Below, piece after piece: positions 1 through 9,992 of a stretch of 64,000 nucleotides of DNA. Every line of letters begins with the position of its first letter. Position 1 is the first letter of the stretch. Both the position numbers and the translations under genes were made by a program. Below the pieces are notes generated by a model. The model saw only the letters and a list, made by a program, of their open reading frames with translations. It was not told where the DNA came from and did no database searches. Source of the DNA: Tricholoma matsutake (lineage: Eukaryota > Basidiomycota > Agaricomycetes > Agaricales > Tricholomataceae); NCBI GenBank assembly GCA_026075535.2, contig AP026549.1:310001-374000 (forward strand), written 5' to 3'.

Positions 1-419
1 TGTAAAGGACGACAGGCACTGGGGATTCCTAGTGCATCCTGTTTCGCTTTTATGAGCTCTTCAGGTCCGAATATCTCGCGCTGATAAGAATCAGCATGAC
101 AAATACTGAGGGTGATTTAAATCACGGCCTCAGTCATAAACAATAATCAGTCATCTTTATTATAAAGAGCGCTTACCGATCGCCGAGTGGCTGATCAAAC
201 ATTTCTAAAAATAGAAAACTTTACCAAGCTGACCGAGGCCAATGGGAGTTTCCTCTAAATATAGAAAGATAAGCAGATAAGAAAAATACTTATATACCGA
301 GCCTGAGCAAGGCATATCTGTGTAATCCTGAACACCCCCCGCCACCACAACAAAGTGACATACAACGGTGAGTACTCTGACCCGCCCATTCCCGACGCCG
401 TAGGCTAACATAAACACCC
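1..419. other. Unassigned sequence before the telomere-like tract
   Basis: No coding region with recognisable motifs is visible on either strand; the only frames are short. CG dinucleotides are frequent here, unlike most of the window. The stretch runs directly into the TTAGGG-like tract and may be subtelomeric sequence. Nothing more can be supported. Confidence 0.3.
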
Positions 420-550
420 TTAGGGTTCCTTTTTAGGGTTCCCATTTAGGGTTTAGGGTTAGAGTTTGGGTTAGCTAAAGTAAATTAGTTATCCGACTGA
501 TATTTAACACGATTAAGCATTAAGACTCACGGTTAGGGTTTGGGTTAACC
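420..550 (+). repeat. Interstitial telomere-like TTAGGG tract (degenerate)
   Basis: TTAGGG occurs at 420-425, 433-438, 446-451, 453-458 and 533-538, with degenerate relatives such as GGTTTGGGTTAG between them. TTAGGG is the telomere repeat of most filamentous fungi. The tract is short and interrupted, so it is an old interstitial or subtelomeric remnant and not a working chromosome end. It lies on the 3' side of the Penelope-like reverse transcriptase relic that follows on the minus strand. Confidence 0.7.
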
Positions 551-873
551 ACTTAAGCTATAAGTGATCCCCTAGGAATCAGTGTGCGAAAAATTACTTC
601 GTACAATGTCCATGAGACAATTGTTTATTTGTCTAAAGGAACTATGTTATCATTATTGGTTAGCAGCCGCTTACTGCGTCGGCAAAAGGTAGGGTGCTTA
701 CCCTACTAACGTCAACGCGTCTAAATCTTGAAACTTCACAGGGTCCACCATACTACCATCTTCCCTAAGACACTTAGGTACTAGGAGTAGCTTACCCGAG
801 GGCAGTTTACCATGGTGAGTGTAACAAGACCGTCTCCCTCTTGGGGTTGTGGATCCGTACCTTTACCGTCTGT

Positions 874-1878
874 TCAACGGTAACCAATAACCTGGAATAA
901 GTATGCAGGACCGTCAGAAGACATATCAGAGGAGCTTTCCTCGTCATTATCCTCTACGTGGTCATCTGCATCTAAAGAATCCTTATCTAACGTGGTGAGT
1001 ACAGTCTTTTTCCAAAGACTGGTAAGGTCAAATAGATTTTGCGTTCATTTACGCGAAACTATCAATTTCCAATTAGCCAGGCCTACTTTACGGACATCTG
1101 GGATAGGGCGTGGACCAAGAGGAGTGGCAGCCTCGACACAGAGTGCCGAGTCCACCCACTCAAGGTCGCCGTTATCGCCAGTGAATTGTCCGTATGCAGA
1201 TTTGCTCGAGAGCGTCCCTGCATCCGCGGCGGCAAGCCAGCCGCGCCAGTAGCCTAGGACTGTATCACCTAGTTCTTTTGCATTAAAGTAGTTCCATGCT
1301 GTATTAAACTCGGATTTCAGTACTAACACATCCTCGTGCTCACGCTTGGTATTAGCCAAACGGTTCTGCCAACGGGTTGTAATATTATTCTTAGTCCAGT
1401 TTGTAATAAGGTTCGACGGGTATCTACGCACGATGTATAAAGCACTCAGGCTCTTTATCGCATCTATGTAATGAGTGTGTAAACTACACAGGGTGGCTAA
1501 CCATGACATCTCACCTAAGTAAGTCCCTCGTTTAACGTCGAGGGGGTGGTGTGATATCCATGGAATTCTCTCTTGATGGGAGCATGTTTTCCGGTAAGGC
1601 ATATGTTGCACACGATTTTGTGAGTCACGATATATCGTCATATCCAAGAAGGTTAGGAATTTATCCGACGCACCCCATTCAACCACACATCCTTCGAACT
1701 TAACATTACTCATAATTTGCACAGCTTCTTCTTCAGTAGAAGCATAGACAATACTGATGATGTCGTCGATGAACCTCCCATAGAATGGTATCAAGGGATG
1801 GCCAAGGACATTGAGTTCACGTTCAAACCACCAACCAATGTATGTTGTAACAAAGAGACAGCGCCAAGACACCCACAC
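874..1878 (-). pseudogene. Penelope-like (Coprina-type) reverse transcriptase, 5'-truncated
   Basis: A frame of 277 codons runs from 1878 to a TGA at 1047-1045 and stays open beyond it to a TGA at 876-874. The start of the frame carries the RT catalytic motif FYGRFIDDI. It is followed by FLDMTIYRD, the segment PYRKTCSHQERIPW, and HPLDVKRGTYLGEM, a pattern I associate with Penelope-like elements of basidiomycetes (Coprina group). The N-terminal RT motifs are missing because homology stops near 1880, where the palindromic repeat block begins. The internal TGA sits where an arginine would be expected, so CGA to TGA is likely. No GIY-YIG endonuclease is visible in the downstream part, as expected for endonuclease-lacking, telomere-attached PLEs. 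A non-functional fragment. Confidence 0.75.
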
Positions 1879-1910
1879 CTAGGACGACGACCCAGGACGT
1901 GACCAGGAGA

Positions 1911-2335
1911 ACCCACCGCTGCGAGCCCCTCCTCGCAGGGTGGATGGAGGGATGAATGATGAAGATGAAGATGAACCACAAGGGGGAGAGGATGATGACG
2001 ATGAATGATGAACCACTACCACAGCACCTCTAACCACTGTGGTGAACAACTGCTCACAGGGTACAAACAGGGAGCAATGAGATGGGACGACAATGCCAGG
2101 GGACCGGGATGGAGAGGGGAACAAACGATGCATGCGGCAAGGAGGAAGAGAACGGTGATGGGGGCAAAAAAAACATCAAAAGGCAAGTTTTTTTTCTTTC
2201 CCCTTTTCTAATTTCATTTCCTTGTGGCTAACAACAAAAATTTTAGGTAGTGATTTTACTATTGACAACAACGATGGGTGCCCCCTGATCAACCCCCACT
2301 ACTGCTATGAGCCCCTGTTCGTGGGGTGGTTAGGT
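1911..2335. repeat. Palindromic repeat cluster 1 (three copies)
   Basis: Copies of a short inverted repeat with the core GAGC/GCTC lie at 1919-1938 (CTGCGAG / CTCGCAG arms, 6-base loop), about 2037-2062 (imperfect, right arm TGCTCACAG) and 2304-2329 (imperfect). Flanks are ACC on the left and GGGTGG on the right, extending the dyad. The same motif recurs at 3.7-4.1 and 33.2-33.5 kb. The surroundings to 2.7 kb are GC-rich and hold no recognisable gene. Confidence 0.6.
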
Positions 2336-3520
2336 GGTAGCATGACCATATGCCCACAAGGAAGGCCACAAGGATGATGGGGTGACATGACAGCAGCACC
2401 CACTGTAGCAGGTACCACGACACGAGGAATGCCACCACCCCTCACCCCCTGTCATCTCCCTCACAGCGAGATGGGGTTTTTCACTTTGTAGCATTGAGAC
2501 GGCATGATGCCCAACCAGGACACCATAATGACGAACAGTATGCCTCCAGCCACCAGCCTCGCAAGCAACCGCTTGGGTCGATTGCGGGTGGAATGACAAC
2601 AATGACAAGGCCACCATGATGATGGGGGAGCGGCAATGATTGGGGGCAAAGGGGAACATTTAGGACAGTGAAAAGGGGTGTTGAGTGGGGGTTGGGTAAA
2701 CACATGGGGACAGACGGGAGCAGGGATGAAACCATAGTCAGCGATGTGCTTATATATATATATTATTCTTATTTTTTTGCTTAAACTGCTGCTTAAGTTT
2801 CCTTATTGACATGGCTAGGCAGCCCCCTAAGAGCCCAAAAGCAGTTTAAGAAGTGATATAAGCGTGAATAAGGGGAATTTTGCTTAATTCAGGAAACAAC
2901 CCTACTTATTCTAAGCAGAATTTCCTTAACAGCCATTTGCTTAATCTTCCTTAATTTCCACTTTAAGTGCAATAAGGAGACATTAAGCATAATAAGTTAG
3001 TGTCAGATTTTCCTGATGTGGTGTGTACACATTATGTAAACTAACTCGTGTTAGAGAGGCCTATTCCACCTCTAATAAGAGGTGATTGGTGGGATTATCA
3101 GGTGTGTAGAACTTGAGTGTGTATTCTGGCCTGCCAATCCTATATTCTGGAAAGGGAAACCTGCTAATATTTCCTTTTTGGGAGATCCAATCATTCAGTT
3201 TATTCCCTGAACATATTACAGGATTCATTATAAATTGTATCTTGTAAACAAATTTGAAATATATACTTTGAATACAATTATGGTTTATCTCATGCACAAA
3301 GCCTCAAACAAATCAAAAAATTGTCCACACATTAGTTTCAAAATTTGTTCACCACTATATTCCTTGTTTCCCCCCAAGATACATTTGAAATTTGTTTCCT
3401 ATATATGCATAGATGTTCATTAGGGACAAATCTGCGGTTTGTTTCAAGTAAACCCATTGAATAGATGACATTGCACATTATAAAACAAAAATTAAATGTC
3501 TTCAACATTTATTTTCTTAC
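2336..3520. other. Gene-poor stretch between palindrome clusters
   Basis: The first part (to about 2740) is GC-rich like the palindrome block. It then becomes AT-rich, with a TA run near 2750-2762 and many CTTAA/TTAAG motifs from 2780 to 3000. Around 3080-3110 there is a segment resembling one near 26260-26300 (both contain GATTATCAG followed by TGTGTA), so part of it is probably a dispersed repeat. No gene was recognised. Confidence 0.35.
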
Positions 3521-3528
3521 ATTTCAAC

Positions 3529-4743
3529 TAGGGATGCCGAAGTTTGGTTTGGTCCGGTTCTCTGAGAGGTTTCTCTGAACCATGAACCTGAACCCAATGG
3601 TGGGCAGGGAGAGGGCAGAACCGTGAACCAGAACTGACAGAACCAGGTTTGGCAGGTTCAGTTCTGGTTTGAACTTGGTTTGAACCTTAGAACCTATGTG
3701 GTTAGCACAAAAATGTGATTCACCCTATGAGCAGTGGCTCATAGGCGTGGGGGCAGGTGCCACTGTTCATCGTTGTGGGAGGGGGGCATGGCTGTTAGCA
3801 CCCAGTTCACCCTGCGAGCAAGTGCTCGCAGCAGTGGGAAACAGGTGCTGGGGCACTGTCTCCCTCCTCCCTTGTGGTAGACACCCACAATCCACCCTAG
3901 AGCGGGTGCTCATAGACGTGGGGGTGGGTACTGTGTTGTTCAGCATTGTTGTCGTCCATCCCTGGTGTTGTCTTCCTCTTTTTGTTATGGTGGGGTAATC
4001 GTTTGTTGGCATTGCCTGATGTTGCTGGCACCCACGATACCCTACAAGCAGAGGCTCATAGGTGTGGGGCAGGTGCTGGTTGTTCCTTGCCAGTTCTGGG
4101 TGTTGTTGTGTCGTAATTCCTGGTTTGGTGGGGTTTGGGGGAGCCATTAGCATGGCATGGCAGGCATGAGGGTGGGGGTACATACCTGGCAGGTACCCAC
4201 TACACAGTGCCATCCCTCATACGTCGGAGCTGCTGTTCCCCCCTTTTCATTTGTCATTTGTCATTTGAGGTGCATGGATGCCCATTTTCATGGTCATCAT
4301 CACATCATTACTGTAAAAAGATAAAGCAAAATAATTAGCTAGTATAATAAAAAGAGAGAGAGAAACTTACAGGGGCCCAAACAACAAACACATCATTTCG
4401 GCCAGTGTTGCATGCGAGGTGGTTCATTTGTAACCATGAAGAGTTGTTGATGATGGAGTGGTATGGCTTTGTTTGCACGAGTAACTTGAACAAAAGTAGC
4501 AAGTATTTTGAAACTCAGTTGCGTGGGACAGGATTTTCACCAATTTTTGACTTCAAAAACCTTGCATTGGTTCTCGGTTCAAACCTGTTTGAACTGAGTT
4601 CACATATATGCTAGGGGTGCCAAACCTGGGACCAAACCTACTGAGGAGGGAGAGAACCAGAACCAGACCGAACCAGAACCGCAGGTTCAGTTCAGGGGTT
4701 CAAGGTTCGAACCGAGGTTCTGGACTGAACTTTGGCATCCCTA
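3529..4743. mobile_element. hAT-type non-autonomous element 1, with 8-bp TSD ATTTCAAC
   Basis: The left end starts TAGGGATGCCGAAGTT and the right end is AACTTTGGCATCCCTA, forming inverted ends of about 16 bases with one mismatch. They are flanked by perfect 8-bp direct repeats ATTTCAAC at 3521-3528 and 4744-4751. An 8-bp duplication and a TAGGG terminus are hallmarks of the hAT superfamily. Both ends are rich in GGTTC/GAACC. A second terminus-like sequence, TAGGGGTGCC, occurs internally at about 4612, and 3.7-4.3 kb carries the palindromic repeats, so the element is composite. No transposase frame is present. It is inserted in the remnant of the minus-strand gypsy element that resumes at 4752. 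Confidence 0.8.
3721..4070. repeat. Palindromic repeat cluster 2 (four copies)
   Basis: Inside hAT-type element 1. Copies lie at 3724-3745 (CCTATGAGC / GCTCATAGG, perfect 9-base arms, loop AGTG), 3812-3831 (CTGCGAGCA / TGCTCGCAG, perfect 9-base arms, 2-base loop), 3892-3914 (imperfect) and 4041-4062 (CCTACAAGC / GCTCATAGG). The first two differ at several arm positions with matching changes in the opposite arm, while the GAGC/GCTC core is constant. Confidence 0.7.
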
Positions 4744-4751
4744 ATTTCAAC

Positions 4752-6413
4752 AGAACTCTTCCTAAATTTGTTCTCTGTATATTCACAATATGCCTTATAG
4801 ATTTATAAGCCAATGCCCCATGTGAAGGGGAAACATACGATGAAGAAGTTTTCATAGGTATAAACACCATCAAGGCATTTTGAGGAACGTGGAACTCATC
4901 GCATGCAGATAAATATAGGTCAGAAAGCGTCGCGGATAATTCTTCAGAGGAGTAGATTTCGGGGATATTTGCAGTGCGCTCGATAAATATAGAGGAGTCA
5001 GAAGAGTTGAACAAGATGATGAAAGTGCACTGTTCCAAAATTTCATTCTCTAACACTGAAAATCCTCACGAACTACTTTTCAACGATGGTGCAATCGAGG
5101 TATCGAGGGAATGGTAGCGGTCTGAGTTGAGTTTGGATTGCATATCGTAATAGTTTGGGCTTTGTTCCAATAGTTTCTAATGACACTTTCTGTTAAGATG
5201 TTGAAAGGTCGTCCGAGTAGAATATCGTAAGCCGAGTCATGAATAACATGTATCTGCATGTATAGAGTGATTCCACCAAGATCACGCATGCTAAGTGGAG
5301 TGTTTTGTCCACAGTACCATTGGCAGACTGCATCAGAAGCTGAATCGAGGAGTCGTATGCTAGACCAAGTTCATTACAGACATCTTTGGCCATCAATATG
5401 ATCAAGGAACCAGGATCGACAATGCTTTCTACCTGGTTGTTACCATGGACATCCATAATAACTGATCTAATCGATGAAGTTTCTTTAGTGATGACAAAAG
5501 GCTGAGGGATTTCACTGGGTCGGAGACTGCTAATATAGGTCTCGTATGGGTCGGGCACAATAATCGCGTTGGGACTAAACATGTTTGTTGCGTTGTTTCT
5601 GGATTGTGGGACTTGTTTTGGTGTGACCTGTTCTCTCCATTTTGTTTGAACCTCGGGTGAAAGCAAGAGTAGTTCTTCCAATGTAAGCATATGATCGGCA
5701 TCTTCATCGAGCGCAAAAAGATATTGTGCACGATTTGCTCATTCTGTACTGGTGCCTGTGTCACATACAATGGTCCCTCTTTCTCTTTACCCTTCGATGC
5801 GCGAGTGAAGTTCCTTTCATGTGGTGGTAAATAGGTATTCTCCCTGACCAATGCATATGGGTGTACTGAGGTTTGCATTGGGGGTATGGTGGTCGATGGC
5901 GAAGTGGTCGATGTGGGAGAAGTCGGTGTCAATGTTGGAGCCATAGTTGAAGTCGAAGGGTTGACCGTTGTTGATGAAGATGTCAAGGGTGCTGGGACTG
6001 GAGCAGTAGACGTTACGATGCAGGGACAGGGGTTGTCATGGCCGGAACCAAATTTCGAACCTCTTTGTTCGGACATGAAAATGGTCGGCCACTTCAAAGC
6101 GCAAATATTTCACGCTCAAGAGCCGCTATTCTATCTTCAGAGTCAGCAGTCAACGTCGAATTATGATAAATGCCTTTTGTTCCTGATCCCGATGTAGAAA
6201 CGGCATTGCCCTCTGTTATCAAAGTGATTGCAGCTGAGGTTGAATTAGTCGAAGTCGAAGGTGCTGTTGGTGCAATGCTGAATAAGAGTGTAGCTGCCAG
6301 GGTTGCATCTGGGTTGCATTTCCACTATTCATCGATGTGTTCCTTGATAAACCTGCCAGGAATGTTTCGAGGGGTGAATTGTCTGTTTGGAAGTACAATC
6401 TTTCCTTCCGCAT
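4752..6413 (-). pseudogene. Ty3/gypsy family B: gag C-terminus and aspartic protease, broken
   Basis: Minus-strand continuation of the family B gag, spread over several frames. Frames at 6097-5429 and 5690-5193 carry a Pro/Thr/Ser-rich linker and then a retropepsin-like region. VDPGS stands at the active-site position where D-S/T-G is usual, followed by a segment ending NELGLAYDSS. The next frame (5289-5080) has ILLGRPFNILTESV, the second conserved protease segment of fungal gypsy elements. A further frame to 4752 (MVFIPMKTSSSYVSP, then YKSIR) is the linker before the RT, which is cut by hAT-type element 1. Frameshifts and the altered active site show it is dead. Confidence 0.7.
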
Positions 6414-6414
6414 T

Positions 6415-7593
6415 TCACTTACACTTCCCTTCGTTCAAGTACAACTGACAAACCATACAGTCAGGGATAAAATGTCCCAATAAACTGCAAAATATGCAAA
6501 GGAGTGTGTCGATGTGTGCCTGTCTGTCTGCCAAATTAGTGCGAGGATTTTTAGTACCTGCGATATGCGTAGCAATGGTGCTAGCAAATCGTTCGAACAT
6601 TGTGTTTAAATCTTTGGTTTTAATCGTAATAGTTCTGGGTGACGAGGTGACCATATTTCCGATGTTCGATGTCGAGTGCAATGAAGAGGTCGATTGGTGG
6701 ATTACTGAGTTCAATGTGTTGGAGCCTGCTAGTACAAATTTTGCCACATCATGTATGTCGTTGAGCAGATATGAATCATTGGGATAATGGCTGGGGAATT
6801 TGAGTTCAAGTCGTTGAGCAATTTGAGTCCATAAGCCGGGTTGGAATCCTCGAACATAAGCTCTGCTTTGCTCAGCTTCCAAGATCCTATTCTTTGCTCG
6901 CAAAAAGTGAGTAATGTTGTAGAACATGCAATAATACATTCCTAAGTCGTTCATGTCAAATATCCCAATGCATAGCTGTTCTCCCACTAATTTGTCCATG
7001 TCCAATATGCTCCACTTGTGATCGTCTTCTGAGCCGGGATAGAGTTTATGTACTGCTGTTCAAAATTCATTGAATGATGTGCCGGGCTGATACTCTGGAA
7101 GCAATTCTCAGAGTTTGGAAGAGTCGATGTCGAGGTAGCGACAAGCATGTTTCTTCATCAGATTCGATTCAGTGACGCTGCAGGTCGGGAATAATAGTTC
7201 AAGCTCTTCAAAGTATCGTCGGAGCTTTCGAGGCTGTGTCGGGTCGAAGTTTGGAGCAGTCGAGTGCCCACAAGCTGGCATCGCAGTTTGGGTAGTCATG
7301 AATGTGATGACTCTAGGGGTAGGGGTTAAGACTTGTGTAATAGATGGTAGAGGTGTCAAAGTTGTTGGAAGGATGAATGAAGAGGTTGATGATGATGACA
7401 AAGAAGTAGATGACGATGTGGAAGGCAATGATATAGGTGAAGGAGATAGTCTACGATGAGTAGACTCTGCTTTGGAAACAGGAATTAGAATGTCCCCCAA
7501 TTGTTTGAGAGATTCAAAGGCATTGCAAGTATCAATACGAAGATTTCTCGCTTGTGTTGGCCTAAGCTGAGGAAGTTGAGGTTGGTCCGACAA
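6415..7593 (-). pseudogene. Ty3/gypsy family B gag, frameshifted
   Basis: Two frames on the minus strand make up a gag. The first (7593-7108) has a Pro/Ser-rich N-terminus and then PRKLRRYFEELELLF, a capsid motif of Agaricomycete gypsy elements. The second (7005-6415) continues with the capsid-like part and ends in a CCHC zinc knuckle, CIFCSLLGHFIPDC (CX2CX4HX4C). A frameshift or stop separates them near 7050-7105. The gag begins about 40 bases inside the end of the 1.2-kb LTR, with a primer-binding-like site between, so this is the 5' end of an element pointing left. Confidence 0.75.
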
Positions 7594-7613
7594 TGAAATG
7601 ATTCAGAAACCCT

Positions 7614-7627
7614 TGCAGTGGGCTCCA
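7614..7627 (-). promoter_or_regulatory. Candidate primer-binding site of gypsy family B
   Basis: On the minus strand, TGGAGCCCACTGC starts four bases after the CA end of the LTR. A TGG start right after a 5' LTR is typical of a PBS complementary to the CCA end of a tRNA. I did not identify the tRNA. Confidence 0.45.
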
Positions 7628-7631
7628 AAAA

Positions 7632-8829
7632 TGATGATACTCAACCCAGGAAAACCATCAAAACAGCCGATGAGGCAATCAATGATATTTGTGACAAGTC
7701 AGAGGAAGGGAGTGAGACGTTCCAAATGTTTGTGATCAAACCTATGGGAAGATAACTAGTTGGTACTAGTCGTGAAGGTAGTGCTATAGGAGACGAAGGT
7801 ATTCGATGCGGTCCGATGGGGTATTGATTGATATCGAGGACAATTGATGAGATCGACAGCAAATGAGTTCTATTATTGATGGTTGACGTGTGAATTCCAA
7901 GGACCTTTCGATAGGTCGATAGTATACAAAAGGTATAGCAAATAGCTATGAAGTGTTGAACTGGTTACTACTGCTAGCAACAAGAGGATCGAAGGAGGAT
8001 TGAGGATGCGATGATTGCAGAGGTTTCTCATCAATTGAGAAAACCCATAGAGACTTAGATTGTTTTAGAAAGTTGATCAGATGCTTAGAACTGTATATGA
8101 GATGATAGGTGAAGACAATTTCTTGTATTTCCAAGTAGATACTACAGAGTTTTATATGTTTTAAAGAAACTTCCTAAAATGGAATGAGAAACATGTGTAG
8201 AACATGGGGCAAAAGATATGAGTTAAGGCACAAGGCCAAAAAGGAGACTGGAATCCCAACAAGAAAGATATATATATCATATGATGAAAGAGTAATAAAG
8301 AGTATAGAACTAAAAGGGGACTGTCCTTTGTGTATAAATTGTGCTAAGTCTCACAATAATTTGTCCAGTGGGTTCTGTGCGTGATAGGAACTTGGAACGA
8401 GGCTGACCTACTATCAGCAGGTTTGGGCATGAGTTGGAATCCTTCCTGGTGCATGGTATTCCACCATATAGATAACAAATGCAGTGCCCGATGTTGCTCA
8501 TAGTCTCTCAATATTGATCAATGATGCTTGACAATGGTCAACAATGGTCAACAATGTTTGATTGCGGTTGCAGTTTGTTTGAAGATGATTGGGGATGTTC
8601 GATGGTCATTTAGAAGGGGTCTTAGGGGCTTTTGACGTAGTCCTAAGGTTGTGCAATGTGGTCTCTTGGTACAATTGATGTTGCTGGTGATGTTTTGATG
8701 TGGTCGATATGATATCACGATCAATAGACTGGGTCGTGCTGCATCTGGGACCTCATAGGAGTTAGCTGATGTGTTTAGAATGTGTTTAAAATGACGTATC
8801 AGCCTTTGAGCCCAGGAGACAACCTATCA
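7632..8829 (-). repeat. LTR of gypsy family B (5' LTR)
   Basis: About 1198 bp. On the minus strand it begins TGATAGGTTGTCTCC at 8829 and ends GGTTGAGTATCATCA at 7632, in TG...CA form. A second copy with the same ends lies at 41257-42324, which fixes both boundaries. Gag and the candidate PBS follow on the minus strand. No matching 3' LTR is present, because the element is lost beyond the hAT insertion at 4.7 kb. Confidence 0.75.
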
Positions 8830-8832
8830 GCA

Positions 8833-9393
8833 TCAAGGCAAAAATTCTGTTGGGAACACCTGTGTCCTGTACATGCACCATCTAAACTTTGATGGCATCA
8901 TGTTCAGCTCTGATGTGAGCAAGATGAGCATGTTTCTGTGAAAGTGGAAATATGTGCCCCAATGGTTTTCCAGCAGGATCATTACCACCTGCAGCAGCAC
9001 AAGACAGGCAAACACAGAGGAACTCTGCCTTGTGGGAGGGCATGGAATGGAATGGGAACAGTGAGACTGGAAGAGAAGAGGGTACTGGTAAAGGGCCAGA
9101 AAGATATGCTGTGTTAACATGAGCATAAGCAGCCTGTAGGAGAAAGAGATGAGACGAAAACTGAGGAAAGAGCAGATTTGAGACTCACTTATAGGAAATT
9201 GGTGGTATGTTGTCAATGCAATGGGGATTTGTATTTCCAACATCATTGTCCATTCTCTGAAAACCAAACAAGAATTGCCTAATTCGACCAGAAGAATGAT
9301 ATGTGGATGCAACCAGAAAGTGGGTAAACAAGAACCCAGATCAGTGGGCAACAGACCCATTGCAAAACGAGTAAATGGAGAAGAAGCCAACAA
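8833..9393 (-). CDS. Unrecognised open frame next to the family B LTR
   Basis: An uninterrupted minus-strand frame of 186 codons, Leu/Ser/Phe-rich, with no motif I recognise. It begins just after the 153-bp minisatellite and ends at the LTR edge, so it may simply be an open stretch downstream of the WD40 pseudogene. Weak evidence of coding. Confidence 0.2.
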   Translation of the reverse strand: MLASSPFTRFAMGLLPTDLGSCLPTFWLHPHIILLVELGNSCLVFREWTMMLEIQIPIALTTYHQFPISESQICSFLSFRLISFSYRLLMLMLTQHIFLALYQYPLLFQSHCSHSIPCPPTRQSSSVFACLVLLQVVMILLENHWGTYFHFHRNMLILLTSELNMMPSKFRWCMYRTQVFPTEFLP

Positions 9394-9770
9394 TTCACTG
9401 TGTTAATGCCAAAGAATCATCAGGCCTCAGGATGATCCATATCATTGAAGATGCTGACTTGAAGCTTGGAGTCCAACAGGAAGATACTTGCAGTGTAGGT
9501 GAGCAAAGGAAGTGGACAGGATAATCGAGGTAGAAGAAGCCAACAATTTGCTGCATTAATGCCAATGAATCATCAGGCCTCAGGATGATCCAGATCATAA
9601 AAGATGCTGACTTGAAGCTTGGAGTCCAACAGGAAGATACTTGCAGCATAGGTAAGCAAAGGAAGTGGACAGGATAATCAAGGTAGAAGAAGCCAACAAT
9701 TTGCTGCATTAATGCCAACAAATCATCAAGCCTCAGGTTAATCCAGATTGAAGAAGCTGACTTCCAATGT
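9378..9770. repeat. 153-bp minisatellite (about 2.5 copies)
   Basis: The landmark TTAATGCC occurs at 9403, 9556 and 9709, exactly 153 bases apart, and the sequence between is nearly identical (GAAGCTTGGAGTCCAAC, GGAAGTGGACAGGATAATC). The period is a multiple of three, so one minus-strand frame stays open through it (9814-9395). A diverged, reverse-oriented relative (GCATTAATGCAGC...) lies at 17.84-18.13 kb. Confidence 0.8.
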
Positions 9771-9877
9771 CTTGGAGGTGAACTTGTTGGGTGGCGTGGA
9801 TGGATCTGTGTCACAAATGTGACACAACTTGTATGACTGTCATTTCATCTATGGTCATCGACCACCACATCACAACA

Positions 9878-9905
9878 CCTTGGCTGCAGTTAACTGAGCC
9901 AAGGC
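9878..9905 (-). repeat. Inverted partner of the 17.5-17.7 kb repeat
   Basis: On the minus strand this reads as a close match to two plus-strand copies at 17538 and 17661 (CCTTGGCTCAGTTAACTGC core plus flanks). All encode an AQLTA-type heptad-like segment. With the minisatellite relatives further out, it marks an inverted duplication bracketing 10-17.5 kb. Confidence 0.65.
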
Positions 9906-9992
9906 ATGTCTACAACATCCTCACCAACCCTTACTCTCATTCTTTGGCTCACCTCATTCCAGGGTCTTAGTGGTCTCACACCTTTGTCGCAG

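Noticed and set aside
205..417. 70-codon minus-strand frame with a Val/Gly-rich product
   Set aside because: Short, no motif, and adjoining telomere-like repeats; no support as a gene.
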